NCBI GenBank assembly: GCA_945878705.1
Contig: CAMCUE010000026.1
Coordinates: forward strand, 1-9,919
Direction: 5' to 3'
DNA: 9,919 bases
Origin: Ferrithrix thermotolerans DSM 19514
GTDB taxonomy: Bacteria > Actinomycetota > Acidimicrobiia > Acidimicrobiales > Ilumatobacteraceae
The position numbers and the translations under genes are program-made. Of the stretch, positions 6,568-9,919 are shown piece by piece. The notes beneath the pieces were generated by a model. It was not told the origin of the DNA. It saw only the letters and a program-made list of their open reading frames with translations, and searched no databases. Each line of letters starts with the position of its first letter. The first letter of the stretch is position 1.

Positions 6568-8090
6568 GCATCACCAAAAGGCACAAATGGTACACCAAGC
6601 GGAAACACAAACGCATATTCAACTGGTCCATCTTCGGTCGCATCTAGTTGAGTCAGTGAAATTGATGCGCCACTGGTAGCCAGCGCGCGTTGCCACTCAT
6701 CTAATACTTCGGCAGGAATCTTGACAACAAATCGCGCACTTACGAGCCCGTTTTCGATTTCGAATGACACTGTATTTACGATCGGTTCTGCGGGCAACGA
6801 TGACATCAGAGCAACTACGGCTGCCGACCAAATTGGCGGAGTGAACTGTGACAAGGTGCCTACTTGTTTTGCTGCTTCTTGCTTTCGTTCAGCGAGCTCT
6901 GCAGCGGCTTTGCTTGACTTAACTTCGCGTTGCGCAGTGGCGATTACTCGCTCAAGATTTGCAGCTGTTCGCCCTGACGAAACCCAGACAAATGTGGCTA
7001 GCAATGCGGCAACGACAACGACCGATAAGCCAACTGCCAAACCGTTTGGGACTTGCGAAATTTTCGAAGAATTAAATACAGGACTGGCGAAGCCACGCGA
7101 ACCATCACTTGTAATAACTCCTTCAAATGGTTGCAGATTTTTTGATGGCCCTTGTTTTGCAACTCGGCGGCTGAATCTACGACCAAAATACTTTGACACA
7201 TCGGCATACGGTTGGTGTTCAAGTTGCATCGTCGCCGCTGCAAGTGCGCCATACGCACCAAGCCTCTCAGCCTCTGGAATTTGTGAGACGTCAAGACCAC
7301 TACTGATTGGCGCAGGCAAAACTGTGACACCAACGTTTTCTAAAAATGCGGGCAGTTGGGGCAATGTTGCCCCAGTACCAAAAGTCCAAACGTCTCGTGG
7401 GCAAGTGTCGCCGTTGCGCTCCCACAATTCAATCGTTCGATGCACCTCGCGCGCCAAACTCGCCAGGTAGCGACGCAATGCCACAACATTTTCTGGTGAG
7501 AACAACGATTGAGTCTGCGCGGCAGTATCGCCTTGCGGCCATGGCGACGCACCTCCACAATTGAGTTGACGAGATGAAATTGGTATACCGCCGCGTACAA
7601 GTGTCATTTCGGCGCACGATTCACGAACTGCTAAGTACAAACCCTCGTGGCTTAGTGTGAACGGTGCAACTATCAATCCACAATTTGAGTTGCCTAATTC
7701 GTAACGCAAGTTTCGTGCCGTCTCAGAAGTGATCGCTCCAACCATTGCAGTTGGTCTTGCTACATCAAAACGCGACTGAACAAGACCGGCACCCGGAAGT
7801 TCGCTTCCAGACGGAAAATGGCGATTGATAACTTCTTTAATCACAGGCTGCATTTTGCGAGCAACTACCCCAGGGGCCTGCACTCGTTGCATTGTTACGC
7901 CCGATGACCCCCACGAAAGCACAGCACGATTATTCTTAGATTCACCTTGATGCATTATTGATGCAACGGCAGTGCTATTTAGCTGACGAAATTTTTCGTA
8001 ATGTACAACGGTACGACCTTCTAAGCGGACAATCCGAAGCGTCGTGCCGTCAACTTCAGCGCCAACAATAGACTGAGTTGCTCGACTCAT
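6564..8090 (-). CDS. pilMN: PilM-PilN fusion protein of the type IV pilus alignment complex
   Basis: First gene of the assembly operon, 508 residues. Residues 1-290 look like the actin-fold protein PilM: VGAEVDGTTLRIVRLEG at 9-25 (phosphate-loop position), LYLAVRESCAEMTLVRGG (151-168), a helix VVALRRYLASLAREVHRTIELW (202-223) and GTGATLPQLPAFL (238-250). The end of this part is LGAYGALAAA (277-286). A loose linker (291-348) leads to one membrane helix (350-371), a charged helix likely to form a coiled coil (376-410) and an extracytoplasmic alpha/beta domain (415-508), the architecture of PilN. No stop or frame change lies between the halves. In Gram-negative bacteria these are separate proteins joined by PilN's cytoplasmic INLLP peptide; the linker has only a faint echo, NLQP at 318-321. 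The usual DIG residues of the PilM nucleotide site read EVDG, so ATP binding is uncertain. ATG is preceded by GAGG (complement of 8099-8102) with 8-base spacing. Confidence 0.85.
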   Translation of the reverse strand: MSRATQSIVGAEVDGTTLRIVRLEGRTVVHYEKFRQLNSTAVASIMHQGESKNNRAVLSWGSSGVTMQRVQAPGVVARKMQPVIKEVINRHFPSGSELPGAGLVQSRFDVARPTAMVGAITSETARNLRYELGNSNCGLIVAPFTLSHEGLYLAVRESCAEMTLVRGGIPISSRQLNCGGASPWPQGDTAAQTQSLFSPENVVALRRYLASLAREVHRTIELWERNGDTCPRDVWTFGTGATLPQLPAFLENVGVTVLPAPISSGLDVSQIPEAERLGAYGALAAATMQLEHQPYADVSKYFGRRFSRRVAKQGPSKNLQPFEGVITSDGSRGFASPVFNSSKISQVPNGLAVGLSVVVVAALLATFVWVSSGRTAANLERVIATAQREVKSSKAAAELAERKQEAAKQVGTLSQFTPPIWSAAVVALMSSLPAEPIVNTVSFEIENGLVSARFVVKIPAEVLDEWQRALATSGASISLTQLDATEDGPVEYAFVFPLGVPFVPFGDA

Positions 8091-8272
8091 TGACTATGCC
8101 TCAGTTCGGATTGGAAACTCACAACGGTAAGTGTCGGCTAGTAATGAACTAATCCAAACAGTCTATTCCCCACCACTAACTTGAGATGATGATCTAATGC
8201 CGCAGAAAGTTTGCCAACATGGGGAAGTTTAAGACCAAGATCACGTCATTTGAGCCAACGCTTATCGTTGTC

Positions 8273-8302
8273 ATAGAAATCTTGACAGTTATTTAGTGTC
8301 AA
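8273..8302 (-). promoter_or_regulatory. Possible pilMNOBC operon promoter
   Basis: On the minus strand TTGACA (8302-8297) is followed after 17-18 bases by TTTCTA/TTCTAT (8279-8273), a weak -10. It is the mirror image of the prepilin promoter's -35, and the two promoters would overlap almost completely. The -10 match is poor, so this is tentative. Confidence 0.3.
8282..8302. repeat. Perfect inverted repeat TTGACA-N9-TGTCAA
   Basis: TTGACA (8282-8287) and TGTCAA (8297-8302) are exact reverse complements separated by 9 bases, with a centre-to-centre spacing of 15 bases. The repeat could be a dimeric regulator site, or the chance result of two back-to-back -35 hexamers. Confidence 0.75.
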
Positions 8303-8311
8303 ACTTATTTG
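8282..8311 (+). promoter_or_regulatory. Putative prepilin gene promoter
   Basis: A consensus -35 TTGACA (8282-8287) is followed 17-18 bases later by TTATTT/TATTTG (8305-8311), a weak -10. Transcription would start about 8317 and give a leader of about 25 bases that contains the strong GGAGG. A consensus -35 with a poor -10 suggests that initiation may depend on a regulator. Confidence 0.5.
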
Positions 8312-8342
8312 TTAATTCAATTTGTACATCCTGGAGGAAATT

Positions 8343-9119
8343 ATGAAACAGTTAATTAACAGAATAAAGACCAAAATAATGGGTCGTGAAAGTGGTTTTA
8401 CGCTTACAGAATTGGCTGTTGCCATGCTTGTAATCGGTATTTTGGCCTCTGTTGCGGTGCCAAGCTTTTTAGGCTCACGAAACAATGCATACGATAAAGA
8501 AGCCCAGAATTCAATCAACTTGGCGATCAATGCCGCGTTGGTGCAATATCAGAACCAAGGTGACTTTTCAGATGCATCGACAGCTGGTTGCGGCTCTGAC
8601 GCCAGCCAAATATTACTTGCTGCCGACTTGCAGAAAATTGAGCCAAACGTTGACATGATCGGAGGATTAGTTGCATCGTCAAGTGCTCGAACTGTGAGCG
8701 TTGATGCGCGCAACACCTATAACTCAAACAACGAGTTACTCGGTTGTCAAGCATTTTTTGCTACCGCGCTGTCATCAAGCGGAACATGCTGGGTTGCGCG
8801 ATTCACAGTCGAAGGTAAATTCTTTTTGACTGGCAATGTTTCCCCAATCGTTATGGCTCCGGCTTTGAACACACAAAATGCATCAATTGCGACTTGGACA
8901 CTTTTGCAGGCAAACGGTGCCGCATACGCCCAAATTCGCGCACGTTCAAACGCTGCAGATGCTGATAACACACAGTCACTTGCTTTAACCAAAAGTAATT
9001 GCAATGCTGCATTCCAGTCATCTGGACTCGCTGGAGCAGCGTCGTACTACGCGAGACCAAGCGAGTTCTACTCGTCATGGCGTGACGCAACAGGTGCAGC
9101 AGGTGGAGCCGGCAACTAG
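8343..9119 (+). CDS. pilA: Type IV prepilin
   Basis: Fibre subunit precursor, 258 residues, inserted in the membrane, cut by a prepilin peptidase and polymerised by the PilMNOBC machine encoded next door. The class III leader MKQLINRIKTKIMGRESG is basic and ends in Gly18. Cleavage is expected before Phe19, and FTLTELAVAMLVIGILASVA follows, with the conserved Glu at +5 (Glu23) and a long hydrophobic helix to about residue 43. The mature part (about 240 residues) has four cysteines (83, 135, 149, 220) that could form two disulfides. Its tail is rich in Gly and Ala (ATGAAGGAGN). ATG at 8343 is chosen because GGAGG (8333-8337) sits 5 bases upstream; an in-frame TTG at 8322 would bury this site in the coding region. 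The strong ribosome binding site suggests high expression, as for a major pilin, but a minor pilin cannot be excluded. The C-terminal domain resembles no specific pilin that I recognise. Confidence 0.93.
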   Translation: MKQLINRIKTKIMGRESGFTLTELAVAMLVIGILASVAVPSFLGSRNNAYDKEAQNSINLAINAALVQYQNQGDFSDASTAGCGSDASQILLAADLQKIEPNVDMIGGLVASSSARTVSVDARNTYNSNNELLGCQAFFATALSSSGTCWVARFTVEGKFFLTGNVSPIVMAPALNTQNASIATWTLLQANGAAYAQIRARSNAADADNTQSLALTKSNCNAAFQSSGLAGAASYYARPSEFYSSWRDATGAAGGAGN

Positions 9120-9143
9120 TTAATTAATAAAAATGCCTTCAGA

Positions 9144-9175
9144 GAGTGGGCGCCAGTTCGCTGGCGCCCACTTTG
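9144..9175 (+). terminator. Strong GC-rich hairpin after the prepilin gene
   Basis: AGTGGGCGCCAG (9146-9157) pairs perfectly with CTGGCGCCCACT (9162-9173) around a TTCG loop. Two further outer pairs (A-U and G-U) extend the stem to 14. It lies 24 bases after the pilin stop. The stem is followed only by TTT from its own end and then GAAAG, so it lacks the U-tract of a classic intrinsic terminator. It may terminate in the U-poor manner reported for actinobacteria, or protect the pilin mRNA 3' end. Confidence 0.75.
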
Positions 9176-9180
9176 AAAGC

Positions 9181-9216
9181 ACGAGTTGCTTACAACTCGT
9201 GGTATTGAAATTTTTT
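9181..9216 (+). terminator. Second hairpin with downstream T6 run
   Basis: ACGAGTTG (9181-9188) and CAACTCGT (9193-9200) form a perfect 8-bp stem around CTTA. A run of six T (9211-9216) follows, but only after 10 bases, too far for a standard intrinsic terminator. It stands just beyond the first hairpin and before the next gene's ribosome binding site, so it could be a backup terminator or part of that gene's leader. Confidence 0.4.
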
Positions 9217-9270
9217 AGCACGAAATGTTTTTACCGGCACACGGGAATAACAGAGAAAGGAGAGTAACTA

Positions 9271-9919
9271 GTGAAACGCAAGTTAAACGCGATATCAGGT
9301 TTGATCATTTTGCTCTCCTTAATTCTCTCGCCAAATCCAGTGTCGGCTGCCAAGACAATTCTGAAGCCAGATCTGCTTAAACCACAAGCAGATGGCCAGT
9401 TAGTGATTCAGAATCCAAAAGCCGAGTATCTTTCGTTTGAAAAGATTGAATTTACTTCGGGCGGTTGTTCGCCATCTGGTGCAACAAGTCTTGAACTTCG
9501 CTCAGACAACCCGCAAACCGGAAATGTGATCTCTGCGTATGCGGCACCAAAAGTCAACGCGGCCGGATATGTGCGAGCAGCAGTAATGCTGCCAATCAAC
9601 ATTCAGCGTGGAACTTATTATCTTGCGTTCAGTTGCGTGGCACCAAATTCGGCGCAGTTATCTTCGTCGGCAGCAATTAAAGTTGAAACAGCAATTGTGA
9701 CAGCACCTGAACCACAAGTACCGATTGCGCCTGGAGTTATAACTTTGACGCCAACTGAGCCAGTTGTCGTGGACGCTGAATTAGCCAAGACCGGGCTGAA
9801 CACAATAATTGTTCTGCCAGTGCTCGCAGCAATTGCTCTAATTGGCCTGATCAACATAATGCTCTCGCGTCGCCGAACTGTTGCACCGTCATGGTCTGCA
9901 TCAGGCAACCGCTTCAATA
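9271..9919 (+). CDS. Secreted LAKTG surface protein, putative sortase substrate (3' truncated)
   Basis: The frame opens at GTG 9271, 8 bases after a strong AAAGGAG (9256-9262), and stays open to the window end: 216 residues, no stop. Residues 1-26 form a Sec signal peptide (MKRK, hydrophobic core 9-20, likely cut after PVSA). Residues 40-140 look like an Ig-like beta domain of a kind common in actinobacterial surface proteins. They include GGCSPSGATSLEL, alternating strands, and RGTYYLAFSCVAP. Cys66 and Cys122 could form a disulfide. A Pro/Thr-rich linker (about 143-168) leads to LAKTG (171-175, bases 9781-9795), a membrane helix (177-198) and SRRR. This is a cell-wall sorting signal of the LAxTG type recognised by class E sortases, so the protein is probably linked to peptidoglycan. 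The tail after RRR is at least 13 residues, longer than usual, and its end is not seen. It follows the prepilin gene on the same strand. Its specific function is unknown. Confidence 0.85.
   Translation, partial: MKRKLNAISGLIILLSLILSPNPVSAAKTILKPDLLKPQADGQLVIQNPKAEYLSFEKIEFTSGGCSPSGATSLELRSDNPQTGNVISAYAAPKVNAAGYVRAAVMLPINIQRGTYYLAFSCVAPNSAQLSSSAAIKVETAIVTAPEPQVPIAPGVITLTPTEPVVVDAELAKTGLNTIIVLPVLAAIALIGLINIMLSRRRTVAPSWSASGNRFN

Larger units (their letters stand above)
8091..8342. promoter_or_regulatory. Divergent control region between pilMNOBC and the prepilin gene
   Basis: These 252 bases hold no convincing gene; small frames such as an 11-codon one at 8197 lack support. The right third contains the prepilin promoter and ribosome binding site and a palindrome with a -35 hexamer on each strand. 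If the minus-strand element is used, the pilMN leader would be about 175 bases long. I see no recognisable riboswitch or classic operator in the rest (8103-8270). Confidence 0.7.

Noticed and set aside
6721..7470. Long open frame of 249 codons on the + strand antisense to pilMN
   Set aside because: It has no ribosome binding site, no recognisable domain and a composition typical of an antisense frame; the minus-strand protein is clearly the real one.
8103..8270. c-di-GMP or other riboswitch in the long pilMN leader
   Set aside because: Such riboswitches often precede pilus genes, but I could not find the conserved GEMM core or paired stems on the minus strand here.
9205..9233. Separate promoter for the LAKTG gene (TTGAAA, then TTTTTA)
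   Set aside because: The -10 match is poor and AT-rich stretches make chance matches likely; it was not strong enough to annotate.

Overview
The window is most likely chromosomal DNA from an actinomycetote (Actinobacteria) of moderate GC content. Four things point this way. There is a C-terminal LAKTG sortase signal, of the LAxTG type used by class E sortases of high-GC Gram-positives. There is a secretin-independent type IV pilus operon with a PilM-PilN fusion. An HU protein carries a short basic tail. GTG and TTG starts occur. The lineage is inferred; no rRNA or other marker gene is present. No mobile element, CRISPR array, tRNA or rRNA was seen.

Left part (1-3013, + strand). The window opens inside a gene whose 182 visible residues resemble a MEDS/DcmR-type sensory domain. 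Next is an AcuI/YhdH-type zinc-free quinone oxidoreductase / acryloyl-CoA reductase gene, interrupted by one in-frame TAA at codon 191 but otherwise intact. A complete class I fructose-1,6-bisphosphate aldolase of the Staphylococcus Fda type and a small HU-type nucleoid protein follow. Apart from the possible acuI link to the first gene, these look like separate housekeeping units, each with its own plausible promoter.

Middle part (3036-8090, - strand). A compact type IV pilus assembly operon is read leftwards: pilMN fusion, pilO-like, pilB, pilC. The first three genes overlap by 4 bases (ATGA, then TTGA with a TTG start), and pilC follows pilB after 20 bases. PilM-PilN-PilO form the cytoplasmic and membrane alignment platform, PilB is the extension ATPase and PilC the membrane platform. 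No pilT, pilD or secretin gene lies in the window.

Right part (8091-9919). A divergent intergenic region of about 250 bases separates the assembly operon from a type IV prepilin gene on the + strand. The region contains a perfect TTGACA-N9-TGTCAA inverted repeat that places a consensus -35 hexamer on each strand. The prepilin is followed by a very stable GC-rich hairpin and a second hairpin. The last gene starts at a GTG (9271) with a strong ribosome binding site and runs off the end of the window. It encodes a secreted protein with an Ig-like, two-cysteine domain and a LAKTG cell-wall sorting signal. A pilin, a complete core assembly machine and a putative sortase-anchored surface protein therefore sit side by side. 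A functional link between the wall protein and the pilus is a hypothesis, not something the sequence shows.
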